Source: Candidatus Aminicenantes bacterium UBA2199 | GTDB lineage: Bacteria > Acidobacteriota > Aminicenantia > UBA2199 | Direction: 5' to 3' | DNA length: 18,851 bases | Assembly: GCA_002327965.1 (NCBI GenBank) | Contig: DCVB01000044.1 | Span: forward strand, 1-18,851 | Translations under genes and position numbers: made by a program | The notes under the pieces: model-generated | Told to the model about the DNA's origin: nothing | The model's input: only the letters and a program-made list of their open reading frames with translations | The model's database searches: none | Shown: piece by piece, positions 7,897 to 15,175 of the stretch | How positions within the stretch are numbered: position 1 is the stretch's first letter | How the letters are laid out: each line of letters opens with the position of its first letter

Positions 7897-9660
7897 CTAT
7901 TTGCCTTCCACAAAAAAAATGTAAGTGTTGTCGGCAACCTTCTTCAGCGGCTGCCCGGTATTTCCCCTGGGCAGGAGCCAGCAGATGGCGTATCTTCCCT
8001 TGAAATAGCCCATGGTGCGTCGTACCGCTTTTCCCAGGTTGAATTTCCGGTCACTGACAATGTTGACCACGATCATGAGCCAGTTCGCAGCATAATGGCT
8101 GATGTTCGATCCGCCTTTGAACAGTTGCACCACCGATGGACCGGCCGTTTTCTTCTTCGCATGGCCGAAATCGGGAGCATCGACCTTGCCCACGGTGCTC
8201 AAGCCGCTGATTTTTGGGAAAATCCCACCCGCCCACTCGGCCACCGCCGCGGATGAAGCGATCTTCTCGTAATCGCAATCGTAAATATCCATGACCAACT
8301 CGAATTGCGGCGCGATCCCGGAGCGGAAAAAGGGGAAATCGCGGGCAAAAGCATCGGCGCTATCGATCAAACGCGGGCGATATGCCTTGCCGAGCCCGTC
8401 CGTCCCTGCACCGTAAGCGAAGATCTTCGTATTGTTCCTGGCCTTCCTGATGTCGGCGAACGACCCGCGCGGCAGGTACCAGCAAAGGGCGCGCTGGGTC
8501 TTGAAATAATCGATCGAGAATCGGATCGCATCCTCCATGGGCAGGGCGGCGCAGGTAAAGCAGTTCAGTGCCGCCAGCCGGCCGTAGCGTCGGTAACTGA
8601 TCGCGCTTGTCTCCACGTACTGGACCAGGGTCTCCCCCTCGCCCCGCACTGAGCCGGCCGTGATCGCTTCCCCGAACGGGAGCATATGGATGGCATCGCA
8701 AGTCTGCAGCGCCCACCTGCCCACTTTCTTCGCGTCCGGGAGCGAGCGGCTGGGGAGTTCGATGTCCATCACGATCTCTTCGCCGTACTTGTCGGTCTCC
8801 AGCCGCTTCTGGAACTCGGGATAGGGGTGGGCGGGGATGCAGGGCGAGTACCAGCTGGTCTTGAAGCCGGCCTTGGGATACGCCTTCAACGCATTGCGCT
8901 CGGCGTTCTTGAAGACCCCCTTGCCCTTGGAGCCGGCGGTCAGGCTGAAGGGTCCGCCCATGTAGCTGATGTTGGCAAACTGCACCACGCGCACGTCGTC
9001 GAAGCTGCGCTCGATCTGCCGCCAGCTGCCGGGAGCCTCGAAGGGCTGCAGGATCAGCGCCCCGGTCTGGTGGATGGTGATGCCGCCGTCGGTGAGGGCG
9101 TCATAGACACTCTGGTAGAAGTCGGTACTGAACAAGCTCTGTGCCGGCCCGATGGGATCGGTGGAGTCGATGACGATGACGTCGCACTTGCCCTTCATGC
9201 GGCGGATCACTTCGGCGCCATCCCCGACGATCAGCTTGAAGCGCGGATCCTCGTAAACGCCAGCGCAGACCGCGGGCATATGCCGGCGGGTGAGATCGCA
9301 GACCATGCGGTCGATCTCGACCATGGTGACCTTTTGCACCGATTGATGGCGCAGTACTTCGCGCGCCACGCCGCAGTCGCCGCCGCCGATGATCAGCACG
9401 TGCCGGGCCGGCTTTTGCAGGGCAAAAAGGGGCCAGTGGGCGATCCACTCATGGTAGATCCCCTCATCCTCTTCGGTCAGCTGCACGATACCGTCCAGGA
9501 TCAGCACGCGCCCGAAGCGGTCGGTCTCCAGGATCATCAATTTCTGGAATCCGGTGTCGGTCTCCGGCACGATCACCTTGGAAACCTTGAAACCATAGGT
9601 CGTGTCGCTGTATAGATCCTCGAAAAACCAGAGGTCCTTGCCTTTTTTTACCAGTCCCAT
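7897..9660 (-). CDS. Spermidine-synthase-like protein with duplicated SpeD-like C-terminal region
   Basis: The protein has 587 residues, about twice the usual SpeE length. Residues 1-288 are a polyamine aminopropyltransferase of the SpeE fold: G-I-Y-H-E-W-I-A-H near 68-75, the AdoMet-type nucleotide site I-G-G-G-D-C-G-V-A-R-E (91-101), V-E-I-D (114-117), and the catalytic-loop sequence I-D-S-T-D-P-I-G-P-A (164-173). Residues 295-417 and 453-586 are tandem copies of one another. Both have (I/L)-V-M-D-I, V-Q-x-x, S-x-I-S, (D/G)-Y-F-K, C-W-x-L-P-R-G and N-T-x-I-F. Copy A also reads A-A-L-N-C-F-T-C, like the A-A-V-D-V-F-T-C of AdoMet decarboxylase, but the hallmark S-H-x-x-I-H-T-W-P-E is not kept. 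SpeE normally uses decarboxylated AdoMet, so a fused SpeD-derived domain would make metabolic sense. The SpeE part is secure; the SpeD relation is inference. AAGGAG precedes the ATG. Confidence 0.85.
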   Translation of the reverse strand: MGLVKKGKDLWFFEDLYSDTTYGFKVSKVIVPETDTGFQKLMILETDRFGRVLILDGIVQLTEEDEGIYHEWIAHWPLFALQKPARHVLIIGGGDCGVAREVLRHQSVQKVTMVEIDRMVCDLTRRHMPAVCAGVYEDPRFKLIVGDGAEVIRRMKGKCDVIVIDSTDPIGPAQSLFSTDFYQSVYDALTDGGITIHQTGALILQPFEAPGSWRQIERSFDDVRVVQFANISYMGGPFSLTAGSKGKGVFKNAERNALKAYPKAGFKTSWYSPCIPAHPYPEFQKRLETDKYGEEIVMDIELPSRSLPDAKKVGRWALQTCDAIHMLPFGEAITAGSVRGEGETLVQYVETSAISYRRYGRLAALNCFTCAALPMEDAIRFSIDYFKTQRALCWYLPRGSFADIRKARNNTKIFAYGAGTDGLGKAYRPRLIDSADAFARDFPFFRSGIAPQFELVMDIYDCDYEKIASSAAVAEWAGGIFPKISGLSTVGKVDAPDFGHAKKKTAGPSVVQLFKGGSNISHYAANWLMIVVNIVSDRKFNLGKAVRRTMGYFKGRYAICWLLPRGNTGQPLKKVADNTYIFFVEGK

Positions 9661-9695
9661 GCACGTTTCTCCTTATCCCGAATTTGCAACTGTGT

Positions 9696-9724
9696 ATTTT
9701 AGGACAAAACGGGTTAAGGTTCAA
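9696..9724 (-). promoter_or_regulatory. Promoter of the speE-like gene
   Basis: On the minus strand, TTGAAC (9719-9724), a 17-bp spacer and TAAAAT (9696-9701). The predicted start near 9689 leaves a leader of about 29 nt carrying AAGGAG. It suggests the gene is transcribed separately from hutU, whose stop is at 9857. I see no convincing terminator in the 196-nt gap. Confidence 0.6.
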
Positions 9725-9856
9725 GACCACGCGCCCTTCAAATTCCAATGCTTCACCCTCCGGGCGGGAACTTTCACCCAGACCAAGGCCTTCGAAAAAA
9801 AATAATGAAAGAGATCGTTTAATTGCTTCTTGCTACCACTATCACGAACACGATCA

Positions 9857-11881
9857 CTATTCTTTCGGATAGCTGCGCTCGATCAGATCGTCAACCTGCC
9901 TGTCGTCGGCCAGATGCGGCAGGGTGATGTGGCCGCGATCCGGGTGAACGGTATTCCAGGCAGCGGCCGTTTCCAGGGCGTTGTCGTTGCGCGCCCAGGC
10001 GCGGCGGGCGATGCCGTTCATCACGTCCCATTCCATCGCCGAGCGGATGATTCGGTTCTTGGCCTCGCTGCCGTCCAGCACCAGGCCGAAGCCGCCATTG
10101 AAAGCCTTGCCGATGCCCACGCCGCCACCGTTGGACAGCACGACCATCGACATGCCGCGGGCGGCGTCACCGGCAAAATTGTGCACCGCCATATCGGCGG
10201 TCACGTTGCTGCCGTCGCGGATGTTGGCCGTTTCGCGGAAGGGGGAATCGGTGCCCGAGACGTCGTGATGGTCGCGGCCCAGCATGACCGGTCCGATCGC
10301 CCCCTGGCGCACCAGCTCGTTGAACTTCAGGGCGATCTTCACCCGGCCCTCGGCGTCGGCATAGAGGATGCGCGCCTGGGTGCCGACGACCAGCCTGTTC
10401 TTGCCGGCATTGCGGATCCATTCGAAATTATCGCGGTCCATGGCCCGGCGATCGGGGCTGAGGCAGGACATGGCGGCCCGGTCCGTTTTCTCCAGATCTT
10501 CGGCTTTTCCGCTCAGGCAGACCCAACGGAACGGACCGTAGCCGTAATCGAAGCCCAAAGGCCCCATGATGTGTTCGACATAGCTGGGGAAAATGAAGCC
10601 GTCGCTCTCGTCCCGGCCGTTGGCGGCGATATCGGTTGCGCCGGCGTCAAAAACCGCCTTCAGAAATGAATTGCCGTAGTCCCAGAAATGAGTGCCGCGG
10701 GCGGCCATCTTCTGGATCAGGCGATATTGGCGTACCAGCGACTCATCGACCTTTCTGCGGAAAAGTCCGGGTTCTTCGCGCAGCAGGCGCCGGCCTTCCT
10801 CGAAGCCGATGCCTGCCGGAGTGTAGCCGCCGCCGTAGACGTCGTGGCACGAGGTCTGGTCGGAGGCCAGCTCGATGGGGATGTCGTGGTCCAGGACATA
10901 CTGCCAGAGGTCGACAATGTTGCCGTGGTAGGCGATGGAAATCGGGCTTCTGGACACGCGGAACTCGGCGATCCAACCGGCTACCTCGTCGAGATCCGCG
11001 GAGACCCTGCTGACCCAGCCCTGCTGATGTCGCGTGTCGATGCGCGAGCGGTCTACCTCGGCCAGAATGCCGATGCCGCCGGCGATCTCAACTGCCTTGG
11101 CCTGGGCGCCGCTCATGCCGCCCAGCCCCGAACTCAGATAAACCACTCCGGCCAGGTCTTTGTGGGCGGGGATATTCAGGTACATGCGCCCGGCATTGAG
11201 CAGTGTCAGGTAGGTGCCGTGGACGATGCCCTGAGGCCCGATGTACATCCAGCCGCCGGCGGTCATCTGGCCGTAGTTGGAGACACCCATGGCCGCCGCC
11301 TGGGTGAAGGCGGTCGGGTTGTCGTACATGCCGACCAGCATGCCGTTGGTGGAGATGACGCGCGGCGCCTCGGGGGGTGACTCGAAAAGGCCGAGCGGGT
11401 GGCCCGAGTAGACCACCAGCGTCTGGCGATCGGTCATCTCGCTCAGGTACAGCTTGACCAGGGCGTATTGCATCCAGTTCTGGAAAACCTGGCCGCTTTC
11501 GCCGTAGGTGACCAGTTCGTAGGGATAGAGGGCGACGTCGAAGTCGAGGTTGTTGTCGATCATCACCTGGAAGGCCTTGGCCTCCAGTATTCTCCCGGGA
11601 TATTCATCCACCCCCCTGGCCTTGAGGCTGCCCCCGGGCCGGTAGCGGTAGCCGTAGATGCGGCCGCGCGTGGTGAGCTCGTCGAGGAACTCGGGGGCGA
11701 TCTCGGCGTGCAGTCCGGCGGGAACATAGCGCAGGGCGTTTTTCAAAGCCGTCTTCGCCTGGGCCGGGCTCAGGTGGAAGCCACGGTCCGGGGCGCGGCG
11801 GATCCCGGCGACGAAGTCCTTGCGGGCGGGAAGTTCGGAGGGCAGGGTGAGGCGCCTGGCCTGGTCAAGATTCAGCGTCAT
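9857..11881 (-). CDS. hutU: Urocanate hydratase (long form)
   Basis: Urocanase adds water to urocanate to form imidazolonepropionate, the second step of histidine degradation, using tightly bound NAD+. The 674-residue length matches the long form seen in some bacteria and in animals, not the roughly 555-residue Pseudomonas form. Visible signatures are Y-G-E-S-G-Q-V-F-Q-N-W (126-136), G-Q-M-T-A-G-G-W-M-Y-I-G-P-Q-G-I (204-219), the NAD-binding G-L-G-G-M-S-G-A-Q (252-260), and D-Q-T-S-C-H-D with Cys345. The C-terminal third has N-F-A-G-D-A-A-R-G-M and N-G-G-G-V-G-I-G-K-A. GGAGG at 11890-11894 lies 8 nt before the ATG. No hutH, hutI or formimidoyl-glutamate gene is adjacent, so the rest of the pathway must lie elsewhere if it is complete. 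Confidence 0.96.
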   Translation of the reverse strand: MTLNLDQARRLTLPSELPARKDFVAGIRRAPDRGFHLSPAQAKTALKNALRYVPAGLHAEIAPEFLDELTTRGRIYGYRYRPGGSLKARGVDEYPGRILEAKAFQVMIDNNLDFDVALYPYELVTYGESGQVFQNWMQYALVKLYLSEMTDRQTLVVYSGHPLGLFESPPEAPRVISTNGMLVGMYDNPTAFTQAAAMGVSNYGQMTAGGWMYIGPQGIVHGTYLTLLNAGRMYLNIPAHKDLAGVVYLSSGLGGMSGAQAKAVEIAGGIGILAEVDRSRIDTRHQQGWVSRVSADLDEVAGWIAEFRVSRSPISIAYHGNIVDLWQYVLDHDIPIELASDQTSCHDVYGGGYTPAGIGFEEGRRLLREEPGLFRRKVDESLVRQYRLIQKMAARGTHFWDYGNSFLKAVFDAGATDIAANGRDESDGFIFPSYVEHIMGPLGFDYGYGPFRWVCLSGKAEDLEKTDRAAMSCLSPDRRAMDRDNFEWIRNAGKNRLVVGTQARILYADAEGRVKIALKFNELVRQGAIGPVMLGRDHHDVSGTDSPFRETANIRDGSNVTADMAVHNFAGDAARGMSMVVLSNGGGVGIGKAFNGGFGLVLDGSEAKNRIIRSAMEWDVMNGIARRAWARNDNALETAAAWNTVHPDRGHITLPHLADDRQVDDLIERSYPKE

Positions 11882-11901
11882 GGCGGATACCTCCGCTGAT
11901 T

Positions 11902-11930
11902 TTTATAAGCCATCCCCGCCGGGATGTCAA
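11902..11930 (-). promoter_or_regulatory. Consensus promoter of hutU
   Basis: On the minus strand, perfect TTGACA (11925-11930), a 17-bp spacer and TATAAA (11902-11907). An A8 tract upstream of the -35 (plus-strand T run near 11937-11944) could act as an UP element. The start would be near 11895, placing GGAGG at the extreme 5' end of the mRNA. Confidence 0.75.
11911..11926. promoter_or_regulatory. Palindrome in the hutU promoter spacer, candidate operator
   Basis: CATCCC (11911-11916), four bases CGCC, then GGGATG (11921-11926): a perfect 6-bp inverted repeat that fills the spacer and touches the -35 box. A bound protein would block or remodel polymerase contact, as expected for a catabolic gene. 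The regulator is not identifiable from this window. Confidence 0.45.
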
Positions 11931-12048
11931 GCCGGCTTTTTTTTCGCTTGGGGCGGTTTTTTATCGCGCCGGCCGTTGGCATCGGGCAGAAACGGCGCAT
12001 CCAGGCAAAAATCAGAGCTTCACCCAGGGCAGTAGAATGCGTCCCGGG

Positions 12049-12077
12049 TTGACAAAATGGCCTTACTAATGTATAGT
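12049..12077 (+). promoter_or_regulatory. Consensus promoter of the ispH-rpsA operon
   Basis: Perfect TTGACA (12049-12054), a 17-bp spacer and TATAGT (12072-12077). Transcription is expected to start near 12084, only about 6-7 nt before the ispH ATG at 12091. It is divergent from the hutU promoter, with about 118 nt between the two -35 boxes. Confidence 0.75.
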
Positions 12078-12090
12078 CTGGCTTTATTTC

Positions 12091-12933
12091 ATGAAAATAT
12101 CAGTCGCTGAGCAGGCAGGATTCTGCTTTGGAGTTAAAAGGGCCTTGAAACTGATCAACGAATACCACCGTCAGGGGGGAAAAATCCAAACTTTCGGCCC
12201 CCTGATCCACAATGTCCCCGTCCTGAAAGACCTGGCCGCCAAGGGCATCGGCCGGGCCGACTCCCTGGCCGGCATCGACAGGGGCCGGACCCTGTGCATC
12301 CGGACCCACGGCATCCCGCGCGACGCCGAACGCCAACTGAAGCGCCGGCGCATTCCCACGCTGGACGCCACCTGCCCGCTGGTGAAGAAGGGGCAAAAGA
12401 TCATCGAGCAGCTCGGCCGCAGCGGCCACCCGGTGCTGATCGTGGGCGACAAGGACCACCCCGAGATCGTCGCCGCCCGCAGTTATGCCCGCCAGGTGAA
12501 GATCATTAATTCCCTGGCTGCGGCCAGGGCCCTGCCCCGCAGCCGCGAGATCAGTGTCGTGGCCCAGACCACGCTGGACACCGCCTTTTTCAAGGAAGTC
12601 GTTGCCATCCTGATGGACAAGGCGGAAAAGCTCCATGTGTTCAACACCGTCTGCCAGGCGACCCAGGAGCGCCAGGACGCGGTGCGGCGCCTTGCTCCCA
12701 AGGTGGATGCCGTCATCGTCGTGGGCAGCCGCATCTCATCCAATACCAAAAAGCTTTTCCAGATCGCCAGCGCCAGCAACCGCAACACCATGCGCATCGA
12801 AACCTGTGACGACCTGCGACGCCCACGCACCCGGGCCAGGTTGAAAAATTTCAAGTCCATCGGCATCACCGCCGGAGCATCCACGTCGCCCCAGGAGCTG
12901 GACAACGTAAAAAATTTTTTGCAGAAGCTATAA
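12091..12933 (+). CDS. ispH: 4-hydroxy-3-methylbut-2-enyl diphosphate reductase
   Basis: IspH makes isopentenyl and dimethylallyl diphosphate from HMBPP in the last step of the MEP isoprenoid pathway, using a [4Fe-4S] cluster in the cytosol. The 280-residue length is normal. The three cluster cysteines are Cys12 (A-G-F-C-F-G-V), Cys95 (D-A-T-C-P-L-V) and Cys188 (N-T-V-C-Q-A-T). Substrate-binding motifs G-P-L-I-H-N, G-D-K-D-H-P-E, Q-T-T-L-D and G-S-R-I-S-S-N-T are present. The ATG matches the family N-terminus exactly, yet no Shine-Dalgarno precedes it and the promoter places the mRNA 5' end within a few bases, so the message is probably leaderless. rpsA follows by 18 nt; an ispH-rpsA association (even fusion) is known in clostridia. 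Confidence 0.97.
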   Translation: MKISVAEQAGFCFGVKRALKLINEYHRQGGKIQTFGPLIHNVPVLKDLAAKGIGRADSLAGIDRGRTLCIRTHGIPRDAERQLKRRRIPTLDATCPLVKKGQKIIEQLGRSGHPVLIVGDKDHPEIVAARSYARQVKIINSLAAARALPRSREISVVAQTTLDTAFFKEVVAILMDKAEKLHVFNTVCQATQERQDAVRRLAPKVDAVIVVGSRISSNTKKLFQIASASNRNTMRIETCDDLRRPRTRARLKNFKSIGITAGASTSPQELDNVKNFLQKL

Positions 12934-12938
12934 ACGCT

Positions 12939-12944
12939 AAGGAG
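12939..12944 (+). promoter_or_regulatory. Shine-Dalgarno sequence of rpsA
   Basis: AAGGAG, seven bases before the ATG at 12952, inside the 18-nt gap after ispH. It is one of the best ribosome binding sites in the window and suits a highly expressed ribosomal protein, in contrast to ispH just upstream, which has none. Confidence 0.7.
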
Positions 12945-12951
12945 ACGCAAC

Positions 12952-14661
12952 ATGTCAGACACGAACGACACCATCGAGAAGAACCCGGAGGACTTCTCCG
13001 AACTGGTGAAGGACTACGACATCAAGGCCGTCGGTTCCAATGCCGCCCTGGAAGGACGCATCGTGGACATCATCGAGAACCGCGTGATCGTCGACATCGG
13101 CCAGAAGACCGAGGGGATTCTGGACAGGGAGGAGCTGCTCGACTGGGACGGCAACATGAAATACAAGGTCGGCGACACCATCCAGGTATTGTCCAAGAAC
13201 GTGAATTTCAAGGAAGGATACATCATTGTTTCCAAGAAACAGCTGGATGAACAGCAGGGTTGGGAAAACATCTTTCACGCCTTCAAGAAGAACACGCCGC
13301 TGCCGGGCCGGATCGTCCGCCTGACCCCCGACGAGAAAGGCTACATCGTCGACATGGGCGTGGAGATGTTCCTGCCCATGAGCCAGGTGGACATCCAAAA
13401 GGTCAAGGCGCCAAAAAAAATGCTGGGCAAGGACCTGCTGTTCCTGGTCGTCAAGCTGAACAAAAAGGAGAAGAGCGGCACCGTCTCGCGGCGCATCCTG
13501 CTGGAGGACGAGAAGCAGGAAAAGCAGAAAAAGCTTCTGGAATCCCTTGAGATCGGGCAGGTCGTCAAGGGCGTCGTCACCTCGATCGTCGACTACGGGG
13601 CATTCGTCGACCTCGGCGGCCTGGAAGGCCTGGTGCACAAGGACAACATCTCCTACGGCCGCATCAATCATCCCCGGGAAAAACTGCGCAAGGGCGACGA
13701 GATCGAGGTCAAGGTCCTGGAGATCGACCGCGAGCGCGGCAAGATCTCCCTGGGCATCAAGCAGCGCTTCGCCGATCCCTGGCTGGACATCGAGACAAGA
13801 TATCCCCTCGGCAAGCGGCTGGTGGCCAAGGTGGTCAAGATCGTCAGCTTCGGCGCCTTCATCGAACTGGAGGAGGGCATCGAGGGGCTTTTGCACATCT
13901 CCGACCTGACCTGGGAGGGGCGGCCGACCTCGGTGGAGGAATACGTGGCAGTGGGCGACAAGCTGTGGGTGCAGGTGATCGAGATCAACAAGGAGGAGCG
14001 CAAGATCAAGCTGGGCCTGAAGCAGCTGGAGACGCGCCCCGAGGAAAAATACCTGGAGAAGCACAAGCGCGGCGAGATCGTCCGGGCCAAGGTGAAAAAA
14101 ATCCTCAAGTCGCGGGTCTTCATGGGATTGGAAGCCGGGGTCGAGGGCGTGGTGAAGATCTCCGACATCAGCTACCACCACATCGAGTCGCCTGACGTAT
14201 TCATGAAAGAGGGCGAGGAGATCGACGCCATGATCATCAGCGACGAGCTCGACCGCAACTACAAGGTGCAGCTGGGCATCAAGCACCTGGCCGAGAGCGA
14301 GTGGCGTTCGTTCTTCGCCAAGAACCGGCCGGGCAGCTCCGTCGAAGTGACGGTGCGCAAGATCAACGATGCCGGCCTGACCGTCGAGTTGACGCGCAGC
14401 ATCGAGGGCTTCATCCGCATCGGCGACATCGATGAGGAGAAGATCAGCCCCCAGGATCTGGAGCAGAAGTTCAAACCCGGTGACAAGATCGAGGCGCTGA
14501 TCTCGCGCATTGAACTCGAGCGCAAGAAGGTCTACCTCAGCCTGCGGGCGCTGACCAAGGCCCGCGAGCGGGAGGAACTCCAGAAATACATGAAGGCCGA
14601 GGACGACTCGGTTACGACCATCGGCGACCTGCTGCAAAACGAACTGGACAAGAAAAAATGA
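12952..14661 (+). CDS. rpsA: 30S ribosomal protein S1 (six S1 domains)
   Basis: S1 binds mRNA at the 30S subunit and helps initiation on weak or structured leaders. The 569-residue protein has six OB-fold S1 repeats at about residues 30-95, 115-182, 200-270, 285-357, 372-444 and 459-533. The central repeats carry the classical V-D-Y-G-A-F-V-D-L and S-F-G-A-F-I-E-L with G-L-L/V-H and I-S-L-G-I-K endings. The first two repeats are more divergent, as in E. coli S1, where they bind the ribosome rather than RNA. The charged C-terminus ends N-E-L-D-K-K-K. Six repeats is the proteobacterial-like count. It stands in an operon with ispH upstream and a HIT hydrolase 31 nt downstream. Confidence 0.96.
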   Translation: MSDTNDTIEKNPEDFSELVKDYDIKAVGSNAALEGRIVDIIENRVIVDIGQKTEGILDREELLDWDGNMKYKVGDTIQVLSKNVNFKEGYIIVSKKQLDEQQGWENIFHAFKKNTPLPGRIVRLTPDEKGYIVDMGVEMFLPMSQVDIQKVKAPKKMLGKDLLFLVVKLNKKEKSGTVSRRILLEDEKQEKQKKLLESLEIGQVVKGVVTSIVDYGAFVDLGGLEGLVHKDNISYGRINHPREKLRKGDEIEVKVLEIDRERGKISLGIKQRFADPWLDIETRYPLGKRLVAKVVKIVSFGAFIELEEGIEGLLHISDLTWEGRPTSVEEYVAVGDKLWVQVIEINKEERKIKLGLKQLETRPEEKYLEKHKRGEIVRAKVKKILKSRVFMGLEAGVEGVVKISDISYHHIESPDVFMKEGEEIDAMIISDELDRNYKVQLGIKHLAESEWRSFFAKNRPGSSVEVTVRKINDAGLTVELTRSIEGFIRIGDIDEEKISPQDLEQKFKPGDKIEALISRIELERKKVYLSLRALTKAREREELQKYMKAEDDSVTTIGDLLQNELDKKK

Positions 14662-14692
14662 TGGCGCGGCGATCCCGGGGCGGGTGACGGGC

Positions 14693-15175
14693 ATGAAATT
14701 CCTATCGGCCCCCTGGCGCTGGAAATTCATTTGCGGCCGGTGCGGGGACGAAGGCGGCTGCATTTTCTGCCGGGCGCTGGCCGGGGATGACCGCGACACC
14801 CTGGTCTGTTTCCGCGGCAGGGACTTTTTCGTCATGCTGAACAAGTTTCCCTACAGTTCCGGCCACTTGATGGTCGCGCCGCACGCCCACCTGGCCTCGC
14901 CCTTGCAGATGGCTGCCGCTGACCTGGGCGAGATGTGGGAACTGACCCAACGCGCCCTGGCCGTGCTGCAAGAAGCGTTCCGCCCCGACGGATTCAACAT
15001 CGGCATGAACATCGGCAAGGCCGCCGGTGCCGGCATCCAGGACCATTTCCACCAGCATGTCGTCCCCCGCTGGCAGGGCGATTCCAATTTCATGGCCGTT
15101 ACCGGCGGGACCAAGGTGCTCTCCTACGACCTGGAGACCGTTTACGCGACGGTGCGCGCCGCCTTCGCCAGATGA
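14693..15175 (+). CDS. HIT-family nucleotide hydrolase/phosphorylase with Cys pairs
   Basis: HIT proteins hydrolyse or phosphorolyse nucleotide phosphoanhydride or phosphoramidate bonds (for example Ap4A, AMP-lysine). This 160-residue protein has the N-terminal A-P-W-R-W-K-F-I of the Ap4A-phosphorylase-like bacterial branch. Two Cys pairs follow, C-G-R-C (14, 17) and C-I-F-C (23, 26), and may bind zinc. Then come N-K-F-P-Y-S-S-G-H-L-M-V-A-P and the histidine triad His118-Phe-His120-Gln-His122-Val-Val. The ATG at 14693 fits family alignments best; an in-frame GTG at 14684 adds three residues. Its stop overlaps the next start in an ATGA. The substrate is not determined, but its place beside hisS and aspS fits removal of aminoacyl-AMP or dinucleoside polyphosphates made by synthetases (inference). 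Confidence 0.9.
   Translation: MKFLSAPWRWKFICGRCGDEGGCIFCRALAGDDRDTLVCFRGRDFFVMLNKFPYSSGHLMVAPHAHLASPLQMAAADLGEMWELTQRALAVLQEAFRPDGFNIGMNIGKAAGAGIQDHFHQHVVPRWQGDSNFMAVTGGTKVLSYDLETVYATVRAAFAR

Noticed and set aside
7728..7900. CIRCE element or riboswitch upstream of dnaK
   Set aside because: I looked for the CIRCE inverted repeat and for stable stem structures and found only an A/T-rich promoter region.
8686..11380. Long + strand frames opposite the speE-like gene and hutU (8686-9615, 9830-10669, 10688-11380)
   Set aside because: Shadows of two clearly identified minus-strand enzymes; translations are His/Gly/Asp-rich without motifs.
14658..14663. ATGATG at the rpsA stop as a start for the HIT gene
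   Set aside because: Both ATGs are in a different frame from the HIT protein; the family N-terminus fits the ATG at 14693.
12955..14844. 629-codon open frame on the - strand opposite rpsA
   Set aside because: Antisense shadow of the six S1 repeats; Leu/Asp/Val-rich low-complexity translation and no ribosome binding site.
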